64,000 nucleotides of DNA from CAVVJA01 sp963801715 (GTDB taxonomy: Bacteria > Actinomycetota > Actinomycetes > Mycobacteriales > Jatrophihabitantaceae). Positions 37,100 through 46,116 of the stretch are shown in pieces. The stretch spans positions 62,001 through 126,000 of the forward strand of contig CAWDGB010000027.1 in NCBI GenBank assembly GCA_963801715.1, read 5' to 3'. A model generated the notes under the pieces. That model saw only the letters and a program-made list of their open reading frames with translations. It was not told where the DNA came from and ran no database searches. Each line of letters starts with the position of its first letter. Positions within the stretch are counted from its first letter, which is position 1. The translations under genes and the position numbers were made by a program.

Positions 37100-38574
37100 A
37101 ATGCGGCGACCACCCGTGCTGCTCGCGCGACCTCGTCCGGGCCGGCGAGGTCGGGCAGCGCTAGGAACACCATGCGTACTCCGCGCGCGGCGAGATCCCG
37201 GTAGCGGGTGACATGGTCGGGGATCGTCGCGGCGTGATGGCGCTGCGCATAGTCGGCGGCCGAGCGCCGCCCACGCAGCCGTTCGATGAGCGTGGCCACC
37301 TGCTCGCGGTCCTGGCCCATAACGGGGATATCCAGCACAGTCACCTCGCGGTCGCCCATTGCCGCGACGGCCCGGCTCACCGAATCGAGATCCGACGGCA
37401 CGTTGCAGGCGTCGGCGAGCCGTGCGGCGATTGACAGCACCCGCGCGCCTTTTCCACCGACGATGAGGGGGAGTGGACCAATCGGCCTTGGGTAGCAGGT
37501 CGTCTCCGGCAAGGACACTCCGGAACCGTGGTAGGCCTTGGTGCCGGCGTTCCAGAGCGCACGCATTGTCTCCAGCGTCGTCTCCAGTCGCTGGACCCGG
37601 TCGTCGGTGGCCGGGAACGGTATCCCGAATGCCGCATGCTCGCGAGCCCACCAGCCGGTGCCGACGCCGCAGAAGGCTCGGCCCCCAGTCAGCACGTCGA
37701 GGGTCGCCGCGGTCTTGGCCAACCGTCCGGCGGAGTGCAGGCTCGCCGGGCTCACCAACGTGCCGAGCCGCAGTGATGTGGGGAGGCCGGCGAGCAGCCC
37801 GAGCGTGACCCAGGGCTCCGGAATCGGCTCCCAGGCTCGGCCGACCTGCGGGATTTGGATCAGGTGGTCCATCAGGGCCAGCCCATAGAAGCCTGCGTCC
37901 GCCGCGGATTGCGCGATTGCGTTCAACCAGCCCGCGGGATCGGCTCCCCAGGGGAAACGGGCGATCTGCAGCACGAACCGCAACTCGGTGTCGGGCGCAT
38001 CGATGGCCACGGGCGGGCGAGACAGACTCGATGGTTGCGCGGTCGGGCCGATCACCCGAAGCACAAGATCCCATCCTTCGTCGGCGATTTCAGCCGGGAT
38101 ATCGGACATCCGCCGCAGCTGGGCGCTAAGCGCATCCGCCGGAACTGGACGATCCCGGGTCCGATTACGGCGCCGACACTCTGCCGCGTCCGTCGCGAAG
38201 ATGACGGCTACCGCCGGCAATCTGGCCCCCCGAGCGACGCTCAGGTATTCGCGGCGGCGCGCTCGATCGAGGCCAAGCGTGTCCACAACCGTCGTCAGGT
38301 GACGCCGCGCCCGCGCGGCGACGATGGTGTCCAGGAGCGCGAATGCGTCGTCGGTGGCGGAGAGGTCGCTTTCCCCGCTGCCGACGATCGCCCGCAACTC
38401 GTCGGATGAAACGATCTCGCGACGGGCAAAACGCGCGATTGCCCAGGCCGACTTGCCGGCTCCCGAGGCGCCGACGAGGACGATCAGTGCGGGATCGGGC
38501 AGCGCGGGTGAGGTGAGGTCCACGGCAAACGACTTCCCTCGCGCGATACTGGCGTCCGAAGACGTGGTCACCAC
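37093..38574 (-). CDS. Fusion of P-loop kinase domain and LLM-class (F420-type) oxidoreductase
   Basis: The 493-residue protein starts at GTG 38574. Residues about 25-180 form an AAA/polynucleotide-kinase-like P-loop domain (LIVLVGASGAGKSAWAIARF, SSDELRAIVG, then a conserved Asp/Arg region). Residues about 205-493 form a luciferase-like monooxygenase barrel (GVGTGWWAREHAAFGIPFP and PLIVGGKGARVLSIAARLAD), which in Actinobacteria normally uses F420. A single frame covers both halves with no internal break. What the kinase phosphorylates is unknown. The 3' end overlaps the mmpL fragment start (ATGA type). The fusion is seen; joint function is inference. Confidence 0.82.
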   Translation of the reverse strand: MVTTSSDASIARGKSFAVDLTSPALPDPALIVLVGASGAGKSAWAIARFARREIVSSDELRAIVGSGESDLSATDDAFALLDTIVAARARRHLTTVVDTLGLDRARRREYLSVARGARLPAVAVIFATDAAECRRRNRTRDRPVPADALSAQLRRMSDIPAEIADEGWDLVLRVIGPTAQPSSLSRPPVAIDAPDTELRFVLQIARFPWGADPAGWLNAIAQSAADAGFYGLALMDHLIQIPQVGRAWEPIPEPWVTLGLLAGLPTSLRLGTLVSPASLHSAGRLAKTAATLDVLTGGRAFCGVGTGWWAREHAAFGIPFPATDDRVQRLETTLETMRALWNAGTKAYHGSGVSLPETTCYPRPIGPLPLIVGGKGARVLSIAARLADACNVPSDLDSVSRAVAAMGDREVTVLDIPVMGQDREQVATLIERLRGRRSAADYAQRHHAATIPDHVTRYRDLAARGVRMVFLALPDLAGPDEVARAARVVAAFR

Positions 38575-38594
38575 CGCATCGCTGCGATCATGAC

Positions 38595-39731
38595 CTACAA
38601 CGAGACCTTAGCCACGGCCGACATGCTGGTGTGCGCGCCGAGCCGGAAGCGATCAGGCACCGGCCGATCGCCGGTGAGCAGACCGGCCACCAGCTCCCCG
38701 ATCAAGGGAGCGAACTTCGCGCCGTGTCCGGAACACGGCGAGCAGATGATGATCGGCCCGACCCGATCGAGCAGGAAGTCCTCGCTGGGGGTTGAGGTGT
38801 ACAGGCACGTCGTCTCGCCCTGCGGGGTTGGTTCCAGCCCCGGCAACCAGTCGGTCACGTAGCGCACGATCCGGTCGCGAGCGCCGGCGTCGACCACACC
38901 GTCCCTCCGCTCGGCGGTCGTCACGTTGCGATGGGTATGTTCGGCGACCTTCCGGGCGTCTCCGGTTCCGCCGTCCCGACCACCCGGCAGGTGATAGACC
39001 TCCATCGCGTCCTGGTGGATCGCCGACGGCCAGGGCGCCGCTGTTTCGTCGCGCCGCGGGAAGTGGAACACCTGCTGCTGGGTGACGGTCAGCGGCGGGA
39101 GCCTGAGCGGGCCTCCGAGCAATGGCGCGACCCAGGCGCCGGCTGCCACTACCGCGCACCGCGCCTCGAACTCGCGGCCATCAGTGAGCTGCACCGCTGC
39201 GTACTCGTCGCGCACCGCCTCGACTGCCGCGACGCGACTCCCGTGCTCGGTGGTCGCGTCGTCGCGCCGGGCCAGGTCCAGGAGCGCGGCGACTGCTCGG
39301 TCGGCGTCCATCGTCCCGGCCTGGGGGTGATACACGACTGGTCCGGTGAAGAGCATGCCCGGCCACCGCTCCTGCGCGTCAGCCGCAGCCAGTATCTCGT
39401 GCCGGATCCCGGCCGCGGCGAGCAGACTCGCGACCAGCGCGGTGCGGTTCGGCCCGTGATCCACTCCGCCGACCATCCGAAGCAGGCGAACGTCGGCCCT
39501 GAGCTCGACCTCGCGCCATAGCTCGAACGCCTCGCCGGTCAGCCGGGTGTACAGCGCATCGCTGTAGCCACGCCGCACGATGCGTGCACTGCCGTGCGAG
39601 CTGCCCCGTGTATGCCCGGGCTCGAACTGTTCGTGCAGCGCGACCGACAGGCCTCGCCGCGCCGCCGCCCACGCCGCGGCCGCGCCCATGAGTCCGCCGC
39701 CGATGACGGCCACGTCGACTCGCTCGGCCAT
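38595..39731 (-). CDS. FAD-dependent monomeric sarcosine/N-methyltryptophan oxidase-like (SolA family)
   Basis: ATG 39731 with GGAGG upstream gives 378 residues. The FAD-binding Rossmann motif VAVIGGGLMGAAAAWAAARRG opens the protein. The EFEPGHTRGSSHGSARIVR segment follows, and near the C-terminus ETTCLYTSTPSEDF holds the Cys that binds FAD covalently in this family. The PCSGHGAKFAP end motif is present. It should oxidise an N-methylated amino acid, releasing an aldehyde and H2O2; the substrate is not known. Longer upstream start is unlikely. Confidence 0.87.
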   Translation of the reverse strand: MAERVDVAVIGGGLMGAAAAWAAARRGLSVALHEQFEPGHTRGSSHGSARIVRRGYSDALYTRLTGEAFELWREVELRADVRLLRMVGGVDHGPNRTALVASLLAAAGIRHEILAAADAQERWPGMLFTGPVVYHPQAGTMDADRAVAALLDLARRDDATTEHGSRVAAVEAVRDEYAAVQLTDGREFEARCAVVAAGAWVAPLLGGPLRLPPLTVTQQQVFHFPRRDETAAPWPSAIHQDAMEVYHLPGGRDGGTGDARKVAEHTHRNVTTAERRDGVVDAGARDRIVRYVTDWLPGLEPTPQGETTCLYTSTPSEDFLLDRVGPIIICSPCSGHGAKFAPLIGELVAGLLTGDRPVPDRFRLGAHTSMSAVAKVSL

Positions 39732-39784
39732 CCCTGCCTCCGTCTCTGACGAGCATGCCGTCCCAGTCAAACACCCAACCGCGA

Positions 39785-39799
39785 TACCGTCCGAGCATG
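39785..39799 (+). promoter_or_regulatory. -10 box of a leaderless dipeptidase gene
   Basis: TACCGT at 39785-39790 is followed by six bases and ATG 39797. No ribosome site is present, so the gene is probably transcribed from its start codon. Confidence 0.45.
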
Positions 39800-41203
39800 A
39801 CGTTCGAGCGGGATTTCGTCGCTGAGCACCGGGCCGACCTGCTGGGGGATCTGGATCAGTGGCTGCGGATACCGAGCATCAGTGCACAACCGGAGCACCA
39901 CGCTGACGTTTCCCGCAACGCCGGGTGGTTCGCCGCCGCGGTCGAGCGCACCGGCTTCCCGACGGTCGAGATCTGGCCGACCCGCGGGCTACCGGCAGTG
40001 TTCGCCGAGTGGCGAAGTGATGATCGCGGCGCGCCGACCGTCGTGGTCTACGGGCACCACGACGTGCAGCCCGTCGACCCGATCGAACTGTGGCACTCTG
40101 ACCCATTCGATCCGACCGTCGACGGCGACGTCCTTCGCGCGCGGGGGGCGTCCGACGACAAGGGCCAGCTGCTGTTCCATCTGCTGGGCGTGCGGGCCCA
40201 TCTGGCCGCCGCCGGGCGCACGAGCCCAGCCGTGAACCTGAAGCTGCTTGTCGAGGGTGAAGAGGAGTCCGGGTCGCCGAACTTCGCGGATCTGCTCGCG
40301 GAGCACCGGGATCGGCTCGACTGCGACGTCGTCGTCATCACGGACACCGGCATGATCGCGCCTGACCACCCGAGTGCGGTCACCGGCATGCGAGGAGTGG
40401 TCGCGTGCACGGTGTTCTTTCATGGCCCGGATCTCGACCTGCACTCCGGCGTTTTCGGCGGGGCGGTGCCGAACCCGGCCGCGGCGATCGCACGACTGGT
40501 CAGCCGGTTGCACGACAAACACCACCGGGTGCAGGTTCCGGGGTTCTACGACGACGTCGTGCCGTTGACCGACGAGGAGCGCGGGCTGTTCGGGCGGGTG
40601 CCGTACGACCCCACGGACTATCTGGCCGTTGCGCATTCCCGCGCGTTCGCCGGCGAGACGGGCTACAGCACGCTCGAGCGTGTGGGTGCCCGGCCAACCG
40701 CCGAAGTGAACGGCCTGAGTGGCGGGTATCAGGGTGCCGGCAACAAGACGATCGTGCCGAGCGACGCCCAAGCAAAGCTGTCCTTCCGGCTCGTGGCCGC
40801 CCAGGACCCGGCCGCAATCCGCCAATCGGTCGAGTCGTTCGTCGCCGCGCAGACGCCGGATGGCATTGTGTCCCGGGTCGAGTGGGAAGGCGAGGGTGTC
40901 GCCCCGTGCCTGGTGCCGATCGACACCCCGGCCTACCGGGTACTTACCGAGGCCATCAGTGCGGCGTTTGACGGTCTCCCGGTGCTGCCGACCCGAGAGG
41001 GCGGCAGCGGGCCAGAAGCAGCGATTGCGCAAAGTCTCTGCGTGCCGCTGGTATTTCTGGGAGTGGGCCTCCCCGATGACCAGATCCATGCTCCGAACGA
41101 GAAGGTGAATCTGTCGATGCTGTACCGCGGCGCAGAGGCTGCTGCTCTGCTCTGGGCCGGATACGCCCGTCTCGGCCGCGCCGGATTGGGTACTCCTCGG
41201 TGA
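39797..41203 (+). CDS. M20/M25/M40 family dipeptidase
   Basis: The 468-residue zinc peptidase starts MTFERDFVAEHRADLLGDL. Metal-site motifs are in place: VVYGHHDVQPVD (His-Asp), RGASDDKGQ (Asp), LVEGEEESGSPN (Glu-Glu) and a GGSGPEAAIAQS-like C-terminal strand. The central lid domain runs from about 195 to 320. Relatives hydrolyse dipeptides and N-acyl amino acids. It heads an operon with a lipoprotein gene (GTGA overlap). Confidence 0.9.
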   Translation: MTFERDFVAEHRADLLGDLDQWLRIPSISAQPEHHADVSRNAGWFAAAVERTGFPTVEIWPTRGLPAVFAEWRSDDRGAPTVVVYGHHDVQPVDPIELWHSDPFDPTVDGDVLRARGASDDKGQLLFHLLGVRAHLAAAGRTSPAVNLKLLVEGEEESGSPNFADLLAEHRDRLDCDVVVITDTGMIAPDHPSAVTGMRGVVACTVFFHGPDLDLHSGVFGGAVPNPAAAIARLVSRLHDKHHRVQVPGFYDDVVPLTDEERGLFGRVPYDPTDYLAVAHSRAFAGETGYSTLERVGARPTAEVNGLSGGYQGAGNKTIVPSDAQAKLSFRLVAAQDPAAIRQSVESFVAAQTPDGIVSRVEWEGEGVAPCLVPIDTPAYRVLTEAISAAFDGLPVLPTREGGSGPEAAIAQSLCVPLVFLGVGLPDDQIHAPNEKVNLSMLYRGAEAAALLWAGYARLGRAGLGTPR

Positions 41204-41886
41204 CGCGTCGGTGGATCGTCGTCGCGGTCGGCTGCCTGGCGGCCGTGCTGGTGGCCTCTTGCTCGACCGAGGTTGGCGGCCGCGGCGTCCGCGCCGGCGC
41301 GTCGGGTCCGTCGCGCCAGCCCGACTTCCCTTCAGCCCCGCCATCCTCCGGTCCATCGGACTCCACCCCTAGCGGCCCGAGCAGCGGGGCCACGGCGCGA
41401 GGCTGCCCGCAGGCCACCGACCCGAAGGCCGGCTTGAGCTACACGTGTATCTCGCCCGATCTCAAGACGGACAACTCGGAGACCTGGACGCTCGAGCTAT
41501 CCAAAGAGGTCGACGTCAACTGGTTCCTCGGTGAGGGCTCCGGCGTGCTGCCACCCGGCCAGAACGGAACACTGCGTGAGCTGTCGGAGACCATCTCGGC
41601 CAGCCTGGCCAAGACGGATTACGGCACCAATCCGACGCCCACCCAGGACTCGAGTGCGGATACCACGATCGACGGCCGGCCGGCCCATGTCGTGCAGACG
41701 ACCATCACCCTCAACCCGACGTACGTGAAGACCAGCAAACTGAAGGTCACGAAGGAACGGCTCTGGATCGCGGTGATCGACAGCGGCAACGGCCTCGACG
41801 CGGTCTGGTACGTCACGATTCCGGACATCGTGTCGAACCTGTGGGCGGATGTGCCGGCGGTCATCCAGAGCATCACAGTCAGCTGA
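41200..41886 (+). CDS. Lipoprotein of unknown function
   Basis: GTG 41200 overlaps the dipeptidase stop. The 228-residue product has a lipoprotein signal with lipobox LVASCS (Cys at about 22), a Pro/Ser/Gly-rich linker of about 45 residues, then a soluble domain with CPQATDPKAGLSYTC (probable disulfide) and mixed strands. The layout resembles mycobacterial LpqN/Lpp-type lipoproteins; that family name is not firm. It is probably anchored on the outer face of the cytoplasmic membrane. Confidence 0.7.
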   Translation: MTRRWIVVAVGCLAAVLVASCSTEVGGRGVRAGASGPSRQPDFPSAPPSSGPSDSTPSGPSSGATARGCPQATDPKAGLSYTCISPDLKTDNSETWTLELSKEVDVNWFLGEGSGVLPPGQNGTLRELSETISASLAKTDYGTNPTPTQDSSADTTIDGRPAHVVQTTITLNPTYVKTSKLKVTKERLWIAVIDSGNGLDAVWYVTIPDIVSNLWADVPAVIQSITVS

Positions 41887-41922
41887 CGCGCCGACCGGCA
41901 TCGGCACCCGTAAGGTGGATCG

Positions 41923-43254
41923 GTGCCTGCAGCCGTCTCCCGCCGCCGATCCGACGGTGCCTCATTACCCAGCCCCTCATTCGACCTGCACCATGTGACG
42001 TTGTCCAACGGCTTGCGGGTCGTCCTAGCGCCCGACCGATCGGCTCCCGTCGTGGGCATCGCCGTGCTCTATGACGTCGGCATCCGCTCCGAGCCAGAGG
42101 GCCGCACCGGCTTTGCCCATCTGTTCGAGCATCTGATGTTCCAGGGCTCGGCGAATCTCGAGAAGCTCGAACATTTCCGCTACGTGCAGTCGTCCGGTGG
42201 AATGTTCAACGGCAGCACCCACTTCGACTACACCAACTACTTCGAGGCGTTGCCGTCCAATGCCCTGGAGCGCGGCTTGTTCCTCGAGGCCGACCGCATG
42301 CTTTCCCCTCGGATCACTGAGGAGAATCTCGCCAATCAGATCGCCGTGGTGAAGGAGGAAATTCGCGTCAACGTTCTCAACCGGCCCTACGGGGGGTTCC
42401 CCTGGCTCGAGCTGCCGCCCGTGCTGTTCGACACTTTTCCCAACGCGCACAACGGTTATGGCGGCTTCGTCGATCTGGAAAGCGCGACGGTCGATGACGC
42501 GACGGACTTCTTCCACCGCTACTACGCGCCCGCCAATGCCGTGCTCGCGGTGGCGGGCGACATGGACGTCGACCAGACGGTCGCGCTCATCGAAAAGCAT
42601 TTCGGGGGGATTCCCAAGCGACGCAGGCCCGTGCGGCCAAATTTCGGCGAGCCACCACTCGCGTCCGAACGCCGCGCCGTAACCACGGACGCGCACGCAC
42701 CCATCCCCGCGGTCGCTATCGGCTATCGAGTGCCGGATCCGGTAGCGCAGCTGGACGATCATCTGGCTGGCGTACTGCTTTGCGAAATCCTGACCGAAGG
42801 TGACGCCTCCCGGCTGCAGCGACGGTTGGTGCACCGGGATCGCCTGGTCACCGATGTGTCCGCGTACCTCGGTGAATTTGGGGATCCCTTCGACGAGCGA
42901 GACCCAACGGCGTTCACCATCACCGCGCATTACCCGAATCCTGAATCGTTGGAGCGGATACTCGCGGTCGTGGACGAGGAGCTGGCCCGCGTTGCAGCAG
43001 ACGGCCTCGAACCGGGGGAGCTCGACCGGGTTCGCACCCGGATAGTCAGCGTCTTGTTCCGGGACATGGACGCCGTGCTGTCGCGGGCTCTCGAGTTCGC
43101 CAAGTTTGAGTTGATCTTCGGTCGGGCTGAGCTGATCTCGGAGCTGCCTGACCTACTGACCGCCGTGACCGGGGCGGAGGTGCAGGCGGCCGCGGCCGCG
43201 CTGAGTCCCGGGCGGCGCGCTGTCGTCGAGCTGATCGCTGGGGGAGCGCGATGA
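41923..43254 (+). CDS. M16 family metallopeptidase, active-type subunit
   Basis: The 443-residue protein has the inverted zinc motif HLFEHLMFQG (HxxEH) and the downstream Glu region of M16 peptidases, plus the YAPANAVLAVAGDMD strand. TAAGGT at 41911-41916 sits six bases before GTG 41923, so it is probably leaderless. M16 enzymes degrade peptides in a clam-shell of two halves. The next gene encodes a second M16 protein without the zinc motif, and the genes overlap (ATGA), so the pair should form a heterodimer like mitochondrial processing peptidase. Confidence 0.9.
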   Translation: MPAAVSRRRSDGASLPSPSFDLHHVTLSNGLRVVLAPDRSAPVVGIAVLYDVGIRSEPEGRTGFAHLFEHLMFQGSANLEKLEHFRYVQSSGGMFNGSTHFDYTNYFEALPSNALERGLFLEADRMLSPRITEENLANQIAVVKEEIRVNVLNRPYGGFPWLELPPVLFDTFPNAHNGYGGFVDLESATVDDATDFFHRYYAPANAVLAVAGDMDVDQTVALIEKHFGGIPKRRRPVRPNFGEPPLASERRAVTTDAHAPIPAVAIGYRVPDPVAQLDDHLAGVLLCEILTEGDASRLQRRLVHRDRLVTDVSAYLGEFGDPFDERDPTAFTITAHYPNPESLERILAVVDEELARVAADGLEPGELDRVRTRIVSVLFRDMDAVLSRALEFAKFELIFGRAELISELPDLLTAVTGAEVQAAAAALSPGRRAVVELIAGGAR

Positions 43255-44609
43255 GTCCCGCCAAGAGCCGGGCAGCCGGGCCGAAGCCCGTACCGCCGCT
43301 GACGAGCCCGAGCCGACCGCGTAAGCCGAGCAGCTCCGAACGGACCCTCGACAACGGGCTGCGGGTAGTCGTCGTGCGCAAGCGCGGTGTTCCCCTCGTC
43401 GAGGTGCGGCTACGGGTGCCCTTCCTGTCAGCCAAACCCAAGCATTCGGCCCGCGCCACCGTGCTGTCCGACACCGTCCTTTCCGGCACAGATCGCTACG
43501 ACCGGGCCGGTCTAGCGGCGGCGGTACAGGCACTCGGTGGTGACCTGACCGCAGGTGTCGACGCCGACCGATTGCTCCTGTCCGGCAATGCGATTGCAAC
43601 GAATCTCGCGCCGTTACTGGCGATTCTGGCCGACGTGCTCACAGCCGCCAGGTATCCGGCCGACGAGATCACGCGCGAGCGGGCGCGTCTGGTCGAGCGG
43701 CTGACAATCGCGAGGTCGCGGGCCGGAGTCGTCGCCGCCGAGTCCCTCGCGCGCCGGATGTACGGCGAGCATCCTTACGCTCGGCAGCTCCCGCAGGTCG
43801 CCGACGTGTCAACGGTCACGCGCAATCAGGTGGTTGGGCTGCACGCCGAGCTGGTCCGGCCGGCCGGCGCCGTCCTCGTGATCGTGGGTGACGTCTCGCT
43901 CGCACGGGCTCTGGACGTGGTGGCGGATTCACTCGCGAGCTGGGACGGAACGGGCCGAGCCGAGCGGGTGCCCGCCCTGCCATCCCTCGAGAATGGTCCG
44001 GTCGTCCTTGTTGATCGGCCGGGCTCGGTGCAATCCTCCTTGCGGCTGGGCGGTGTCGCGCTTCGACGTGATGCCGACGCATATCCGGCTCTGCAATTGG
44101 CGAATCTCGTTTTCGGCGGCTACTTCTCCTCGCGATGGAACGAGAACATCCGCGAGGACAAGGGGTATACCTACGGCCCGCACAGCCGGATCGAACACAA
44201 TGTGCTCGGCTCGGCGCTGGTGCTCGACGCGGATGTCGCGACCGAGGTGACCGCGCCGGCCCTGCTGGAAACGGCATATGAACTCGGCAAGATCTCGGCG
44301 TTGCCCGTGACCGACGGCGAGGTCGACTCGGTACGGCAGTACGCGATCGGCACGCTTGCGCTGTCGACAGCCACTCAAGCCGGACTGGCGACAACGCTGA
44401 CGAGTCTGCTCGGCAACGGGTTGGGTCTGGACTGGATGATCGAGCATCCGCGACGGCTGGCGAAGGTCACCACCGCGGAAGTCAGCACGGCGGCCGCCGA
44501 ATTCTTTGCTCCGTCGCGGCTCGTGACGGTGGTGGTCGGCGATGCGGCCAGCATCGCGACGCCCCTGCAAGCGCTGACGAGGGTGGTGCCGGACGGGCAA
44601 CCGTCTTGA
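43251..44609 (+). CDS. M16 family protein lacking the zinc motif (non-catalytic partner)
   Basis: ATG 43251 overlaps the stop of the active M16 gene. The 452-residue product has the M16 fold, including TLDNGLRVVVVRKRG, AVLVIVGDVSL and WNENIREDKGYTYGPHSRI. At the catalytic place it reads SAKPKHSARATVLSDTVLSG and has no HxxEH. The first 30 residues are a Pro/Ser/Lys-rich extension. It is therefore probably the substrate-binding half of a heterodimer. The stop overlaps the TTG start of nudC. Confidence 0.88.
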   Translation: MSPAKSRAAGPKPVPPLTSPSRPRKPSSSERTLDNGLRVVVVRKRGVPLVEVRLRVPFLSAKPKHSARATVLSDTVLSGTDRYDRAGLAAAVQALGGDLTAGVDADRLLLSGNAIATNLAPLLAILADVLTAARYPADEITRERARLVERLTIARSRAGVVAAESLARRMYGEHPYARQLPQVADVSTVTRNQVVGLHAELVRPAGAVLVIVGDVSLARALDVVADSLASWDGTGRAERVPALPSLENGPVVLVDRPGSVQSSLRLGGVALRRDADAYPALQLANLVFGGYFSSRWNENIREDKGYTYGPHSRIEHNVLGSALVLDADVATEVTAPALLETAYELGKISALPVTDGEVDSVRQYAIGTLALSTATQAGLATTLTSLLGNGLGLDWMIEHPRRLAKVTTAEVSTAAAEFFAPSRLVTVVVGDAASIATPLQALTRVVPDGQPS

Positions 44610-45532
44610 CGCAAGAACGCCCGGCCCTCGCGCGGATGTCCTATGACCGGGTCTCCTATCGTCGCGGTGACGCGGAATGGCTGGCCGACGCCTGGTCGCG
44701 AGCTCGGGTGATCGTCGTCGCTCCAGACGGGCGGTCGCCGCTGATCCGAGGCACCGACGATCGCCTGGAATTGCGGCTCACCGACCCGGCCTCCAGTAGC
44801 GCGGTCGACGCTCCGCGTCGGCTGCTCGGTGTCGTCGACAAGGTGCCGTACTTCTCCATCACGCTGCCGGCCCCTGATGATTCTGCCGATTGGGGCACGC
44901 TCCGGGAGGTCGCATCAGCCGCCGACGACCTGGATGCGGCCCTGCTGACCTCGGCAGTGGCGTTGCAGTTGTGGCACAGCCGGCATACGCATTGCCCGAT
45001 ATGCGGGACTCCCACCGTCGAGTCTCAGGCCGGGTGGATTCGGGTCTGCCCCAACGACGCCAGCGAGCACTTTCCCCGCACCGACCCGGCTGTGATCATG
45101 GTCGTGCACGACGGCGGTGACCGATGCCTGTTGGGCCGGGGCCAGGCTTGGGGCGAGGGGCGGTTCTCCACGCTGGCCGGCTTCGTCGAGCCGGGCGAAT
45201 CGCTGGAGGGTGCGGTGGCTCGCGAGGTATGGGAAGAGGTGGCGGTCGGGGTGACCGATGTGCGCTACGTCGCGAGCCAGCCCTGGCCGTTCCCGTCGTC
45301 GCTCATGGTCGGATTCGTCGCTCGCGTCGATGGCGATCCGACGTTGCAGGTCGACGCCGTCGAGGTAGTCGAGGCCGGCTGGTTCACTCGCGAGGAGGTT
45401 GCCCGCGCGGCGGCGCGCACGGATGCGGCCGGCGAGGACGAGCCGGGCGTCGTCCTGCAGCGCATCTCCCCGAAGCTGTCGATCTCGCGCTACCTCATCG
45501 ACTGCTGGTTGTCGGGCGAGATCGGAGCCTGA
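44606..45532 (+). CDS. nudC: NAD(H) pyrophosphatase NudC
   Basis: TTG 44606 overlaps the M16 stop (TTGA) and gives 308 residues; ATG 44636 (MSYDRVSYRRGD) is a possible start. A zinc ribbon (HCPICGTPTVESQAGW, then VCPNDASEHFPRTDPAVI) is followed by the Nudix box GFVEPGESLEGAVAREVWEEVAV. The family motif SQPWPFPSSLMVGF, specific for NADH pyrophosphatases, is present. The last Gly of the Nudix consensus is Ala here. It splits NAD(H) and removes NAD caps from RNA. It lies near adnAB and uvrD2 as in mycobacteria (Rv3199c). Its 3' end overlaps the convergent kinase-like gene by 43 bases. Confidence 0.9.
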   Translation: MTQERPALARMSYDRVSYRRGDAEWLADAWSRARVIVVAPDGRSPLIRGTDDRLELRLTDPASSSAVDAPRRLLGVVDKVPYFSITLPAPDDSADWGTLREVASAADDLDAALLTSAVALQLWHSRHTHCPICGTPTVESQAGWIRVCPNDASEHFPRTDPAVIMVVHDGGDRCLLGRGQAWGEGRFSTLAGFVEPGESLEGAVAREVWEEVAVGVTDVRYVASQPWPFPSSLMVGFVARVDGDPTLQVDAVEVVEAGWFTREEVARAAARTDAAGEDEPGVVLQRISPKLSISRYLIDCWLSGEIGA

Positions 45533-46116
45533 TCGACGATTCGAATTGCCGGGTGCCGCGGGTCGTTCCAGCGCACGATGATGTCAGCGAGTTCGGCGGG
45601 CTGCACCTCGCGGTCATACGAATCGTGCGCCGGAAGCGTCCACTGCCATTCCGGAGGGGTCGATCGCTGTCGGGCGCCGGCATCCACCGCGAGATGGACG
45701 GTGTAGTCGAATGGCAAGCCGTGGCCAAGCAGCAGCTCGCCGGCGATCAGCACGATGGCGTCGAGCGGCACCGTGACCGGCGCGGCGCGAACCGACCGGT
45801 TCGTGGCCGGGTCTCGCAGCGCAGGCAGAAAGCTCGAAGTGCCACCCGGTCCGAGCGGGCTGAGAACCTCCCGCCCCAACGCGTCCGCATCGAGCCAGCG
45901 TTGCGCATACGCCTCCAGGTCCGTGCGACCCCATTCGTAGCGCAGGGATGCGTCGCGCCAGAACGTCTCCGCGTCGATGATCTCGGCAGCCCGTCCGCGC
46001 GTGCGCAGCGGCTCGACGAGGCTACGAGCGAGGGCAAACGGCAGCGCGGCCCGCGGACCGTCCACCGCCACCCGCAACGGATGATCGGTCCGGATGGACA
46101 CGAGCCTATCCGCCAT
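45490..46116 (-). CDS. Uridine kinase-like protein with lost P-loop
   Basis: From ATG 46116 the 208-residue product aligns by eye with actinobacterial uridine kinase-family proteins: a VAVDGPRAALPFALA strand-loop where the P-loop should be, then IDAETFWRDASLRYEWGRTDLEAY, and a later segment with PLDAIVLIAGELLLG. The Walker A Gly-Lys-Thr is absent (PRAALPFA), so normal ATP binding is unlikely. No ribosome site stands out; GTG 46233 is a longer option. It may be a regulator or a nucleotide sensor, or simply decayed. Overlaps nudC end. Confidence 0.65.
   Translation of the reverse strand: MADRLVSIRTDHPLRVAVDGPRAALPFALARSLVEPLRTRGRAAEIIDAETFWRDASLRYEWGRTDLEAYAQRWLDADALGREVLSPLGPGGTSSFLPALRDPATNRSVRAAPVTVPLDAIVLIAGELLLGHGLPFDYTVHLAVDAGARQRSTPPEWQWTLPAHDSYDREVQPAELADIIVRWNDPRHPAIRIVDQAPISPDNQQSMR

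Noticed and set aside
34838..38074. One 1078-residue open frame joining the ABC ATPase, MmpL fragment and part of the fusion gene
   Set aside because: It is three genes in one frame. The ABC gene has its own start at 36004; the MmpL part begins at 37099; the first 320 residues are a shadow of the kinase-LLM gene.
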